A DNA stretch of 21,076 nt. Origin: Betaproteobacteria bacterium (GTDB taxonomy: Bacteria; Pseudomonadota; Gammaproteobacteria; Burkholderiales; SG8-41). The notes beneath the pieces are model-generated. The model ran no database searches. It was not told where the DNA came from and saw only the letters and a list, made by a program, of their open reading frames with translations. Location of the stretch: NCBI GenBank assembly GCA_029883965.1, contig JAOUIN010000018.1, positions 1-21,076 on the forward strand. Direction: 5' to 3'. Made by a program: the position numbers and the translations under genes. Shown one piece after another: positions 6,889-14,997 of the stretch. Within the stretch, counting starts at the first letter, position 1. Every line of letters starts with the position of its first letter.

Positions 6889-8385
6889 CTACAAATACCT
6901 CGCCTGCAGGTGCGCCTGGAAGTGCTTCGGATTGAGCGCTTCGCCGCTCGCGCGCTGCACCAGCGCCGGTGTGTCCCACAGGCACGCCTGCGACCAGATG
7001 TGCTTACTTTGCCAGTCGAACACCGGTTTGAGATCGCCCTTCGCGATGCGTGCATCCAGGTCAGGAGTCCTGCGCCGCATTGCAGCGAACCATTGCGCCG
7101 CATACATCGCGCCCAGCGTGTAACTGGGGAAATAACCGAATGCGCCTTCGGTCCAGTGCACATCCTGCAGGCAGCCGTCCTTATAGTTGTCACGCGTCGA
7201 CAGTCCGAGCAGAGCCTGCATATTTTCGTTCCACAGCGCGGGTATATCGTCGGCTTCGATCGCGCCCTCGATCAGCGCCCGCTCGATTTCGTAGCGCAGG
7301 ATGACGTGAGCCGGGTAAGTTACCTCGTCGGCATCGACGCGGATGTAGCCGGGTTTCACGCGCGTCCACAGCCGGTAGAGATTGTCGGGTTCGAATGCAG
7401 GCTGCTCGCCGAAATGTTTGCATAGCAGCGGTGCGATGAGGCCGCAAAACTGGCGGCTGCGTGCGAGCTGCATTTCGTAGGACAGACTCTGGCTTTCGTG
7501 CACGCCGTATGATCGCGCCATGCCGACCGGCTGACCCAGCCACGCGCGCGGCAGATTCTGTTCATAACGCGCGTGCCCGGTTTCGTGGATGGTGCCGAGC
7601 AGGCTGCGTGTGAAATCGCCTTCGTTGTAACGCGTGGTCAGACGCACGTCCTCGGGAACGCCGCCGCTGAACGGATGGGTGCTTTCATCGAGGCGCCCTG
7701 CGGTGAAGTCAAAACCCAGCAGCGTCATCACCTCGATGTTCAGTGCGCGCTGTGCCGCGACCGGAAACGGCCCTTTGGGTGCGATCACCTGCTCTTTGCG
7801 CTGCTTTTCCTGTGCCTTTACGATCAAATCCGGCAGCCAGGTTTTGACGTCGCCGAAGATCCGGTCGATGTCGGCCGCGCGCACGCCCGGTTCAAACCGG
7901 TCCATCAGTGCGTCATATGGTGCCAGCCCCGTGTCGTCGGCGAGCAGCTTCGCTTCCTCGCGCGACAGGCGCAGCACCTCGCGAAAATTTTCGAGAAAAC
8001 CCTTCCAGTCGTTGGCCTGGCGCTGGCCGCGCCACGCGTGTTCGCACTTCGCTCCCGCCAGCGTCTTTGCTTCGACCAGCGCTTCGGGCAGTGCGTTGGC
8101 ATCGCGCCAGTCGCGCCGGATCTCGCGCAAGTTGGCGCGCGCAATATCGTCAAGATTTTCCTGCTCCGCCGTGCGCAGCCAGCCGGCCAGCCGCGGATCG
8201 GTGCGTGTACGGTGTATCAGCGCATTCAACTCGGCTTCGGCCGCTGCGCGCGCGGCGCTGCCGCCGGGCGGCATCATCGCGTTTCGATCCCAGCCAACGA
8301 TGGCGGACAGGTGATTGTAGCGATAAAGCCGCGTATAAATGCGGGTCAGTTCACCGTAATTCGGAGCAGATGCCGGGGAAGACAT
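6889..8385 (-). CDS. M32-family metallocarboxypeptidase (thermostable carboxypeptidase 1 type)
   Basis: A 498-residue cytoplasmic zinc carboxypeptidase, the usual length for the family (about 500). The HExxH zinc motif is HETGH at 267-271, followed by ARYEQNLPR. The third ligand region is GVHESQS (E297). Other family blocks are HPFSGG (237-242), TRYNEGDF (251-258) and the C-terminal YFPSYTLGAMYAAQWF. All catalytic elements are intact, so it should remove C-terminal residues from peptides with broad specificity. The start ATG 8385 has CAGGAA nine bases upstream. It is transcribed divergently from the frameshifted SDR across a 227-base region. Confidence 0.96.
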   Translation of the reverse strand: MSSPASAPNYGELTRIYTRLYRYNHLSAIVGWDRNAMMPPGGSAARAAAEAELNALIHRTRTDPRLAGWLRTAEQENLDDIARANLREIRRDWRDANALPEALVEAKTLAGAKCEHAWRGQRQANDWKGFLENFREVLRLSREEAKLLADDTGLAPYDALMDRFEPGVRAADIDRIFGDVKTWLPDLIVKAQEKQRKEQVIAPKGPFPVAAQRALNIEVMTLLGFDFTAGRLDESTHPFSGGVPEDVRLTTRYNEGDFTRSLLGTIHETGHARYEQNLPRAWLGQPVGMARSYGVHESQSLSYEMQLARSRQFCGLIAPLLCKHFGEQPAFEPDNLYRLWTRVKPGYIRVDADEVTYPAHVILRYEIERALIEGAIEADDIPALWNENMQALLGLSTRDNYKDGCLQDVHWTEGAFGYFPSYTLGAMYAAQWFAAMRRRTPDLDARIAKGDLKPVFDWQSKHIWSQACLWDTPALVQRASGEALNPKHFQAHLQARYL

Positions 8386-8547
8386 GGTTTGAAGTTCCTG
8401 TTAAATCAAGCAGCGGAATGAGGCGCTGCGATGCGACACGCAAGCCGGTGCGCATTCGCCAAGCGAGCCCGGAGCATACTGGTCAGCGGTTTCCGCGTCG
8501 AATTTTCCATGGCGGGCACCGTAGTTGTGGAAATCGAAGCCGTGCGG

Positions 8548-8576
8548 TTGTCGTTGCCGGCCCCCTCCACTATCCT
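8548..8576 (+). promoter_or_regulatory. Candidate sigma70 promoter for the frameshifted SDR
   Basis: TTGTCG at 8548-8553 and TATCCT at 8571-8576 are separated by exactly 17 bases, each matching consensus at four of six positions, 37 bases before the ATG at 8613. The start has a strong GGGAGGAG ribosome binding site. Confidence 0.45.
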
Positions 8577-8612
8577 TGTGAACACAATTATGAACAACGG
8601 GAGGAGATAAGC

Positions 8613-9343
8613 ATGCTCATGCTTGCAGGAAAAACAGTGGTAATGACCGGCGGTGGCGGAGGATTAGGCCGCTGCTACGGAGTCGCAATGGCCAGAGCCG
8701 GTGCTGCCGTGGTGGTCACCGATATTGACCTGGCCGCAGCACAGGCGAGCGCAGACGCGATCACCGCGACCGGCGGCCGCGCTATCGCGGTGCAGGGGGA
8801 CGTCACCAAAGCGGCAACCTTCGAAAAGTTGTTCGACCGGGCGGAGCAGGAGTACGGTTCACTCGACGTGCTGCTCAACATCGCCGGCATGTTTCCGCGC
8901 CGGGCACTGGTGGACATGGAAGAGGAGGAATGGGACGCAGTGATCACGCTCAACCTGAAAGCGTTTACCTGGGCGCGCGCGCCGCGATCCGGCGAATGCT
9001 GCCGCGGAACAGTGGCGTGGTGCTGAGCACGGCATCGGGTACCGGGATCCGCGGCCAGCCCAAGGGATCCGCCTACTCTGCATCCAAGGCCGGCATCATC
9101 GGCTTTACGCGCGCGGTGTCATTGGAGCTGAAAGACACAGGGGTGCGCATCAACTGCTTCGGTCCGGGTGCAACCGACACGCCGCTGTGGCGCGTCAACA
9201 AGACCGAAGAAGACGTCAAACGCCTGATCGCTGCCGGATATGTCTACCAGCCCGATGATTTTTCCAATGTCGTGGTGTTTCTCGCGAGCGATCTTTCAGC
9301 GCCGCTGAACGGCGAATTCATCAGCCGCGATCTGCACCGGTAA
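8613..9343 (+). pseudogene. Short-chain dehydrogenase/reductase split by a one-base deletion
   Basis: The gene starts ATG 8613 behind GGGAGGAG. The first frame gives 117 good SDR residues: the TGGGGGLG nucleotide loop, VVVTDID with an Asp favouring NAD, GDVT, and LLNIAG. It then runs into nonsense and a stop at 9026. The second frame resumes with YLGARAAIRRMLPRN and carries the catalytic Ser (STASGTG) and YSASK. Inserting one base after 8963 restores NLKAVYLGARAAI, the standard SDR helix, and yields a protein of about 243 residues. The lesion therefore lies within a few bases of 8964. It is either a true inactivating mutation or a sequencing error. The C-terminus (GEFISRDLHR) lacks the usual DGG, also unusual. 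It converges on the next SDR with an 8-base gap. Confidence 0.85.
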
Positions 9344-9351
9344 CGGCGCGG

Positions 9352-10107
9352 TCAGTGGATGACGTAGCCGCCGTCCATCACCAGTGCGTGCCCGACGACG
9401 TAAGCGGCGTCTTTCGATAACAGGAACGCCACCACGCCGGCAACCTCTTCGACCGTGCCGAAACGGCCGATCGGCACATCGCGTGCGCGCTGCTCCAGCT
9501 CGCCGGGATTGCGGCCCGCGAGGAAACCCTCGGTGGAAATAGGCCCGGGACACACGGCGTTGACCTGAATCTTGTCCGCCGCAAGTTCCAGCGCCATTGA
9601 TCGCGTGAGCTGGATCAGGGCGGCCTTTGTCAGACTGTAAATCGCACCGTAGCGCGAGGCGACGATGCCCAGCTGGCTGGCGATGTGGACGACGTGTCCG
9701 CCGCCCTGCGCGCGCATGATCGGAAGCACGGCCTGGCTCGTAAAAAACGGGGCACGCAGGTTGATCGCCGTCAAGCGTTCGAAATCATCGTGCGAGAAAT
9801 CACCGAAAGCCTTGCGTGCACGCACGCCGGCATTGTTGACGAGTATGTCGATACGGCCCATCTGCTGGTGCGCTGCAGCGACCATGCCCTCGGCGGCGCC
9901 GCTGCGCGCAAGGTCGTGAAGACCCCATTGCACATCCGGCGCGCCCGCTGTGCGGCAGGCACCGGCAACGTCTTTGAGCTCGGCTTCAGTACCGTCTGCC
10001 GCGAGATAAATCGCGGCGCCGTCAGCTGCCAGCCGCAGCGCAATGGCGCGACCGATGCCGCGCGATGCCCCCGTGATCAGCGCCGATTTATTGCTCAGTT
10101 CGCCCAT
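9352..10107 (-). CDS. Short-chain dehydrogenase/reductase (SDR), intact catalytic tetrad
   Basis: A 251-residue classical SDR. The cofactor loop is TGASRGIG (12-19) and the NNAG motif is at 91-94. The tetrad is N116 (INLRAP), S144 (HIASQLG), Y157 and K161 (YSLTK). The end GHALVMDGGYVIH is standard. After beta-strand 2 comes YLAADG, with no Arg pair, so the cofactor preference is unclear. The substrate is unknown. Relatives reduce 3-oxoacyl groups or oxidise hydroxy acids and sugars. It starts ATG 10107 behind GGAAAG and lies 145 bases downstream of the Bug receptor gene in the same direction, which suggests its substrate could be the imported acid or a product of it. Confidence 0.93.
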   Translation of the reverse strand: MGELSNKSALITGASRGIGRAIALRLAADGAAIYLAADGTEAELKDVAGACRTAGAPDVQWGLHDLARSGAAEGMVAAAHQQMGRIDILVNNAGVRARKAFGDFSHDDFERLTAINLRAPFFTSQAVLPIMRAQGGGHVVHIASQLGIVASRYGAIYSLTKAALIQLTRSMALELAADKIQVNAVCPGPISTEGFLAGRNPGELEQRARDVPIGRFGTVEEVAGVVAFLLSKDAAYVVGHALVMDGGYVIH

Positions 10108-10252
10108 GGCCGGATCTTTCCGTCTGAAAGTCTGGATTGCCGGTATGCACGAATGCGCAACACCGCTGACGGCTGCAGCACCGGCAATGCGGCACTGCAG
10201 CCAAGCCCGCCGGGATGAACCCGCGGCGGGATGCCACCAAAACCCGCTTCTT

Positions 10253-11227
10253 CTAATTCACCTTCAGTCCGGACTCGCGTATGACCTTGCCCCAGCTGAC
10301 AATTTCTTCCGCCACGTGGGCCTTGAACTCCGCCTGCGTGAATGTCGACGACTCAGCCGAGTTCGTGGTCAATATGGTTTGCACCCTGGGATTTTTCACC
10401 GCCTTCATGACCTCGGCATGCAACCGGGCAGTGATCTTCGGCGGCGTACCGGCGGGTGCAAAGAAACCCGTGTTACACCCCATTACGAACCCGGGAACGA
10501 CCTCGGCAACTGCCGGAACGTCCGGCCACAGGGGTGAACGCTTGGGCAATGTAATGCCTAGGAACGTCAGGCGCCCGGCCTTGATATGCGGAATCGCGGC
10601 TGATATGCATGAAAAATACGCCTGCGATTCTCCTGCGACCACAGCGGCCGTGCCCGGGCTGCCGCCCTTGTAGGGTACGTGCAGCGCCTTGATTCCGGTT
10701 TCCGCCTTGAACCGCTCCGACGTGAGATGGGTAATTGAGCCGGGACCGGATGAGGCGAACCGCAACTTGCCTGGATTAGCCTTCGCGTAATCAATCAATT
10801 GCTGGATCGAGTTGACGCCAAGCTTGGGGTAAACGACGAGCACCGTCGGCGATTTTGACGGCAGCGCGATGGGCTCGATGTCTTTGGCCGGATTATAAGT
10901 CAGGCTCTTGTAGAGGGTTGCACTGATAGCGTGGCTGGGCACGTCCGTCATCAGCAGCGTGTAGCCGTCAGCGTTCGCCTGCGCGGCCACGGAAACACCC
11001 AATGTGCCGGCGGCGCCGGGTCGATTATCGGGAACGATCTGCTGTCCCATCGACTCGGACATCACCGCGCCCAGAGTGCGCGAGATGACATCGGTGATGC
11101 CGCCGGGCGACCACGGAATGATCAGCCTCATGGGTCTGGAAGGATATTCTTCGGCGGCGTTTGCCGGAGCGATACCCGGCAACAATAAAGCGGCGGACAA
11201 CAGAGCAACGGACTTGACGTGTGTCAT
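10253..11227 (-). CDS. Bug/TctC-family periplasmic solute-binding receptor
   Basis: A 324-residue protein with signal peptide 1-24 (LLSAALLLPGIAPANA). The mature N-terminus YPSRPMRLIIPWSPGGITDVISR is the signature of the Bug family, in which the PGG.TD segment (D46) contacts the ligand carboxylate. NRPGAAGTLG, ALHVPYKGGSPG and FFAPAGTPP are further family blocks. These receptors bind organic acids, amides or vitamins. Some serve TctAB tripartite transporters, but most are orphans, as here: no tctA or tctB is nearby. ATG 11227 has a strong GAGGAGGAGG ribosome binding site, and a promoter with a perfect -35 precedes it. The neighbouring SDR genes point to a carboxylate or hydroxyacid ligand. 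This is inference. Confidence 0.96.
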   Translation of the reverse strand: MTHVKSVALLSAALLLPGIAPANAAEEYPSRPMRLIIPWSPGGITDVISRTLGAVMSESMGQQIVPDNRPGAAGTLGVSVAAQANADGYTLLMTDVPSHAISATLYKSLTYNPAKDIEPIALPSKSPTVLVVYPKLGVNSIQQLIDYAKANPGKLRFASSGPGSITHLTSERFKAETGIKALHVPYKGGSPGTAAVVAGESQAYFSCISAAIPHIKAGRLTFLGITLPKRSPLWPDVPAVAEVVPGFVMGCNTGFFAPAGTPPKITARLHAEVMKAVKNPRVQTILTTNSAESSTFTQAEFKAHVAEEIVSWGKVIRESGLKVN

Positions 11228-11276
11228 CGTACCTCCTCCTCGATTATCTGGTTTTATTCCATGTTCGAGATGATGA

Positions 11277-11306
11277 TATTTAGTACCTCATCGCCGGCAG
11301 TGTCAA
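11277..11306 (-). promoter_or_regulatory. Candidate sigma70 promoter of the Bug receptor gene
   Basis: On the minus strand a perfect TTGACA -35 (11306-11301) is followed after 18 bases by TAAATA (11282-11277). The predicted start near 11270 would give a 5' leader of about 43 bases with the strong ribosome binding site. It separates this gene from the upstream SDR. Confidence 0.55.
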
Positions 11307-11332
11307 CCGCGCATCGTCGATAACACGCAATT

Positions 11333-12127
11333 TCACCACAATGATTTCAGCCGGCCGCCGTCGAGATTGAGCGATACGCCGGTGATGTAGCTCGCGCGCT
11401 CCGAACACAGAAACACGATCGCATTGGCCAGTTCTTCAGGCTTGCCGAACCGGTTCAGCGAATTCTTGCGCGCTGCGCGCCGGCGCGCCTCCTCCTCATT
11501 CTGTGCGCCGAGCTCTGCAGCCAATCCCTGCGCATTGCGTTGCCACAGGTTGGTGTCGACCCAGCCGGGACACACCGCGTTCACCAGCACGTTGTCTTCA
11601 CCGAACTCGGTCGAAAGCGACTTCGTGATGTTGAGCAGCCCGCTGTTGGTGATGCCGCTGCCGAACATGTAGGGATCCGGTTCCTTGCCGGCACCACCGA
11701 TCAGATTGACGATGCGTCCCCAGCGCTGTGCCTTCATCAGCGGATATACCAGCCGGATTGCACGCATGAAACCGAAAAGCTTGGTCTCGAGCTGCTCCTT
11801 CAGCCCATCGTCAGTCATGACGTCGAACCGGCCCGAATACATCTGCCCGGCATTGTTCACGAGGATGTCGATTCCACCGAGTGCTTTCTTTGCGGTCTCG
11901 ACCAGCCGTACGATGTCCGCGGGTTTAATCATATCTGCGACCACCGCGTGGATCTCACCCCCCGTAGTCTTGGCAAGTTCCGTGCGCGTTTTCTCCAGCG
12001 ATTCGGCATTACGCCCGCAAATCATCACCCGCGCGCCCTCTTCAAGAAACTGACGGGCCGTTTCCCGGCCGATGCCGCGGCTTGCGCCGGTCACGATGGC
12101 GCGCTTTCCCTTGATGCCCATATCCAT
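11333..12127 (-). CDS. Divergent SDR-fold protein lacking the Asn-Ser-Tyr-Lys tetrad
   Basis: A 264-residue protein with a fully conserved cofactor half: TGASRGIG (13-20), a CGRN motif after strand 2 (Arg39, suggesting NADP), and NNAG (91-94). The catalytic half is changed. Aligned to the sister SDR, the tetrad Asn is K116 (ETKLFGF), the Ser region reads NLIGGAGKEP, and the YxxxK position reads SGITN (S157, N161). The ending GVSLNLDGG is normal. It therefore binds a nucleotide but cannot use classical SDR chemistry. I recall other bacterial SDRs with a GS-x-x-N arrangement, so it probably belongs to a stable subgroup of unknown reaction. It starts ATG 12127 behind GAGGAGA. An internal start at codon 3 is possible. 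Confidence 0.9.
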   Translation of the reverse strand: MDMGIKGKRAIVTGASRGIGRETARQFLEEGARVMICGRNAESLEKTRTELAKTTGGEIHAVVADMIKPADIVRLVETAKKALGGIDILVNNAGQMYSGRFDVMTDDGLKEQLETKLFGFMRAIRLVYPLMKAQRWGRIVNLIGGAGKEPDPYMFGSGITNSGLLNITKSLSTEFGEDNVLVNAVCPGWVDTNLWQRNAQGLAAELGAQNEEEARRRAARKNSLNRFGKPEELANAIVFLCSERASYITGVSLNLDGGRLKSLW

Positions 12128-12190
12128 AATTGTCTCCTCGCTTATTTTCGGTAACGAGCGCCTTACGGCCTCGACGATGTCTGCCTGAAC

Positions 12191-12196
12191 ATTGTA
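12191..12196 (-). promoter_or_regulatory. Candidate -10 box for the divergent SDR (TACAAT)
   Basis: TACAAT on the minus strand matches five of six -10 bases, 64 bases before the SDR start codon. The -35 position at 17-bp spacing (12214-12219) falls inside the palindrome at 12215-12231. Confidence 0.35.
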
Positions 12197-12214
12197 AAAC
12201 AGAGCAAAAACGCG

Positions 12215-12231
12215 AGTCCGGTTAACGGACT
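12215..12231. promoter_or_regulatory. Palindrome AGTCCG-GTTAA-CGGACT, candidate operator
   Basis: Two perfect six-base arms surround a five-base centre in the 157-base divergent region between the SDR (-) and the hydroxyacid dehydrogenase (+). It overlaps the predicted -35 of the minus-strand promoter, a position suited to repression. No regulator gene is adjacent. Confidence 0.4.
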
Positions 12232-12284
12232 ATGCTGCTTTGCGCAACAATAGCGGCTCTCAACCGGCAAGGAGAGCACGAATC

Positions 12285-13154
12285 ATGAACATCGGATTGA
12301 TCGGCCTGGGCCAGATGGGCCGCGGCATCGCGCACCGGCTGCTTGATCGCGGCCATACCCTGAGCGTGTGGAACCGCACCGCTGCAGCGGCTGAGCCGTT
12401 TCGCCAACGCGGCGCCGTCATCGCAACAGAACCCGTCGGGTTGTTCGACGCCGATGTGGTCATCACCATGCTCGCGGATGACGCGGCCATCGAAGCCGTG
12501 TGGATCAGGTCCGGCGTGCTGCAGCGCATGCCGGCAGCGGCGCTCCATCTCAACATGGCCTCGGTCAGTTTGCGCATGGGGCAGCAGCTTGCCGAACTGC
12601 ATCGAGCAGCCGGTTCGCCGTACGTGTCAGCGCCGGTGTTCGGCCGCCCCGAGGCCGCGGCGACCGGCCAGCTCGACATCGTTGCGGCGGGCGCTGCGAT
12701 AGCGGTTACGCGCTGCGAACCGCTGTTCGCCAGTCTCGGGCGACGCTGCTTCAATGCCGGCACCGAGGCGCACTGTGCGAATGTCGTCAAGATCGCGCGC
12801 AACTTCCTGCTGGGCAGCATCATCGAAAGCCTGGGCGAAGCCTTCGCTCTGGCACAGAAATCCGGCGTCGATCCCGAGTTGTTCCTGGACATCATCACCA
12901 GCACGTCGATGAACGCACCTGCCTATAAAAACTACGGCCGGCTGATACTTGAACCACCGGTGCAACCGACATTCTCATTGAAGCTCGGCCTGAAAGATGT
13001 GGAACTGGCACTGGCGGCCGGCGATGACAGCGGTGTGCCGCTGCCACTCGCGACCTTGTTGCGGGAACAGCATCTGGCGGCCATTGCGCATGGATACGGC
13101 GACCGGGACTGGGCGGCACTGGGCAATTACGTGGCGGCGCGCGCAGGGCTTTAG
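12285..13154 (+). CDS. Beta-hydroxyacid dehydrogenase (3-hydroxyisobutyrate dehydrogenase family)
   Basis: A 289-residue protein starting ATG 12285 behind AAGGAGA. The frame is open 15 codons upstream, but GLGQMG (7-12) at the normal distance supports the chosen start. The NWNRT-type segment VWNRT (28-32), with Arg after the second strand, suggests NADP. The substrate segment is APVFGRPEAAATGQL, where GRP replaces the common GG. The catalytic Lys is K169 in ANVVKIARNF, with the following Asn retained as N173. The C-terminal helical domain has the usual LGLKDVELAL. The family oxidises 3-hydroxyisobutyrate, tartronate semialdehyde and related acids, or reduces aldehydes such as succinic semialdehyde. 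The exact substrate is not readable. Confidence 0.93.
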   Translation: MNIGLIGLGQMGRGIAHRLLDRGHTLSVWNRTAAAAEPFRQRGAVIATEPVGLFDADVVITMLADDAAIEAVWIRSGVLQRMPAAALHLNMASVSLRMGQQLAELHRAAGSPYVSAPVFGRPEAAATGQLDIVAAGAAIAVTRCEPLFASLGRRCFNAGTEAHCANVVKIARNFLLGSIIESLGEAFALAQKSGVDPELFLDIITSTSMNAPAYKNYGRLILEPPVQPTFSLKLGLKDVELALAAGDDSGVPLPLATLLREQHLAAIAHGYGDRDWAALGNYVAARAGL

Positions 13155-13214
13155 CGCTAATCCCACAACCACTTGTTTTAATTATGCTTTCTGGATGCGC
13201 AGCGCCCGATACGG

Positions 13215-13721
13215 TCAGAAATCCCCGTTGAAATCCTTCTTGCCGAGCTCGACACCGTTGTGACGCAGGATGTTGTAAACGGTCGTGGCATGGAAATAAA
13301 AATTCGGCTGCACATAGTTGAGCAGGTACTGCATGCCCTTGAATGTGTACTGCTGCCGACCCAGCTTCACCGTGATGTCCTTGTCCGCACTGCCGTCAAC
13401 CTGTTCGGGCTTGATGGTGCTGATGAAGGCAATGGTCTTGGCAATACGCGCCTTGAGCTCCGGTATGGTCTGCTCGGTATCTTCGTGTTTGGGCACCTCA
13501 ACGCCGCCCAGACGCGCTGCCGCACCTTTGGCCAGGTCACAGCACACCTGCACCTGGCGTGACAGCGGGAACATGTCGGGAAAAAGCCGGAACGCAGTCA
13601 GCGCCGCCGGATCGAGTTTTTTTGCATCGATGTGGGCCTGCGCCTTGTCGAGCAGCGCGGAAAGGTTGTTGAGCATGTGCACGAAACGCGGCACGCTGGC
13701 GGCATACATGGTGAGCGGCAT
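13215..13721 (-). CDS. DUF1993 family protein
   Basis: A 168-residue protein. ATG 13721 is chosen because AAGGAGG sits five bases upstream and the family N-terminus MTMYxxSVPxFxxML is reproduced as PLTMYAASVPRFVHML. Further family features are FRLFPDMFPLSRQVQVCCD, the DTEQTIPEL segment and YFHATTVYNILRHNGVELGKKDF at the C-terminus. The family belongs to the DinB/YfiT-like four-helix-bundle group and may bind a metal through His residues, but no function is established. It starts ten bases after the stop of the MazG-like gene, whose TAA is part of its ribosome binding site (TAAGGAGG), so the two are translationally coupled. Confidence 0.93.
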   Translation of the reverse strand: MPLTMYAASVPRFVHMLNNLSALLDKAQAHIDAKKLDPAALTAFRLFPDMFPLSRQVQVCCDLAKGAAARLGGVEVPKHEDTEQTIPELKARIAKTIAFISTIKPEQVDGSADKDITVKLGRQQYTFKGMQYLLNYVQPNFYFHATTVYNILRHNGVELGKKDFNGDF

Positions 13722-13731
13722 CAGAGCCTCC

Positions 13732-14178
13732 TTAATGATTCGGTGAACGTCCCGCTGACGATGTGGCTTCAATCAGCGCCTTGATCTTCGGCTCGGGCTT
13801 CCAGTATCCGGGGCCCTTGAGAAACTTGCCGTTCGCGTCGTAGATCGGTTTGCCGTCGGCGCCGAGCTTGCTCTCGTTGCTGTCCATGATGACATCGAGC
13901 ACCGCCTCCAGCGGCAAACCGTATTTCAGCGCCTCGGAGCGGCAGTAGACGATCACATCGCCGAGCAGATCGGCAATCGCCACCAGAATGTCAGTCTGTA
14001 GCGCGCCTTTCTGCGCCAGTTCGACGATCTGGTCGATCTCGTGCACCTCGTCCATCAGCGTCGCCTTGAACTTGGTCAATCGCCCGACGACGTCTTCCGG
14101 CAGCACCGGATAATCGTTCGCGGGAAGACGGTACATTGCATTCATTGCGGCTATGCGCAGGGCAAAGGATTTGTTCAT
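13732..14178 (-). CDS. MazG/PRA-PH-like nucleotide pyrophosphohydrolase
   Basis: A 148-residue protein of the all-alpha NTP pyrophosphohydrolase superfamily. The metal-binding residues are the ExxE pair E44/E47 (MDEVHEIDQI) and the later D70/D74 (IADLLGDVIVYCRSEALKYG). The segment VLDVIMDSNESKLGADGKPIYDANGKFLKGPGYWKPEPKI is characteristic of a phosphoribosyl-ATP-pyrophosphohydrolase-like subgroup whose substrate is not settled. It probably hydrolyses a nucleoside triphosphate or a related pyrophosphate. I take ATG 14178. A TTG five codons upstream is an alternative, and neither has a clear ribosome binding site. It leads into DUF1993 as a coupled pair. Confidence 0.88.
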   Translation of the reverse strand: MNKSFALRIAAMNAMYRLPANDYPVLPEDVVGRLTKFKATLMDEVHEIDQIVELAQKGALQTDILVAIADLLGDVIVYCRSEALKYGLPLEAVLDVIMDSNESKLGADGKPIYDANGKFLKGPGYWKPEPKIKALIEATSSAGRSPNH

Positions 14179-14312
14179 GGGTGATATCGGCAAGAAGTTA
14201 AATGGAAATATTCCGGCGCCTATTCTACGGGGTTAACCTGACCGGACACGACAGTTTCGACGACTCGAGTTAACATCGAACCTTGCCCATGTGCTGATGG
14301 AAAACGTAAATC

Positions 14313-14975
14313 ATGTCCTCATCACCCAATATCGTGCTTTTCAGTGTACACAAGGATGCGATGGACGCGGCGGTCCGCGCATTTGCATCGGACTGGCCGG
14401 AAGCGCGCATCAGCAATCTGCTGGACGACGGCCTGTTTGCGTGGGTACGCGAGACGGGTGGCGTGGTTCCGGAGATGTACGACGTCTTCCGCACGCTGAC
14501 GCGGTACATAGAGTCCCGCGGTGCCGACGGCATCCTCTTTACGTGCTCGGCCTTCCGCGAAGTCATCGATACCTGTATCGCCGAGTTCAATCTGCCCATC
14601 CTCAAACCCAACGATGCGATGATCGAGCAGGCGCTGGCCGCCGGCTCGCGGATTGCGATTGTGGCGACGGTGGGGCCTACCATTCCGTCGATCTCGGCGG
14701 AGATCTTGGAAATGGCCTCGGCCCGCGGTCAGACGGTCGAACTGGTGCCCTTTGTAGTCGAAGATGCGTTTGATGCCCTGGCCGGCGGCGATGCAGCAAG
14801 ACACGATGCCCTGGTCGCTGCACGCGCGCGCGAGATCAAGGACTGCGATGTCATCGTGCTGGCACAGTTCACCTTGTCTCGCGCGGTGCCCGCAGTCGCC
14901 GCGGTCAGCGCCATTCCGGTGTTCAATTCTCCGGGCGCTGCCGTGGCCAAGCTGCGCACGATGATCGCCACTTGA
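14313..14975 (+). CDS. Asp/Glu racemase-superfamily protein with one catalytic Cys
   Basis: A 220-residue cytoplasmic protein. The two-domain Asp/Glu racemase fold is seen in ADGILFTCSAFREVID, where Cys78 matches the first catalytic cysteine. Then come LPILKPNDAMIEQAL, IAIVATVGPTIPS and the second-domain motif CDVIVLAQFTLSRA. There the second catalytic Cys position is occupied by Gln185 or its neighbours, so two-base racemisation is unlikely. Lyases, isomerases and decarboxylases of this superfamily (maleate isomerase, hydantoin racemase, arylmalonate decarboxylase) are alternatives. It starts ATG 14313, with GGAAAA upstream, and is followed after 22 bases by the TauD gene, so the two form an operon. 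Confidence 0.88.
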   Translation: MSSSPNIVLFSVHKDAMDAAVRAFASDWPEARISNLLDDGLFAWVRETGGVVPEMYDVFRTLTRYIESRGADGILFTCSAFREVIDTCIAEFNLPILKPNDAMIEQALAAGSRIAIVATVGPTIPSISAEILEMASARGQTVELVPFVVEDAFDALAGGDAARHDALVAARAREIKDCDVIVLAQFTLSRAVPAVAAVSAIPVFNSPGAAVAKLRTMIAT

Positions 14976-14997
14976 ACCCTGACGCGGGGGCGCAAAG

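Noticed and set aside
7573..8421. Long plus-strand frame of 282 codons opposite the M32 carboxypeptidase
   Set aside because: The minus strand encodes a complete peptidase with all zinc motifs, and the plus frame has no recognisable domain.
14227..14240. GGTTAACC palindrome between the MazG-like and racemase-like genes
   Set aside because: Eight bases only, and GTTAAC recurs nearby. No link to a promoter element could be shown.
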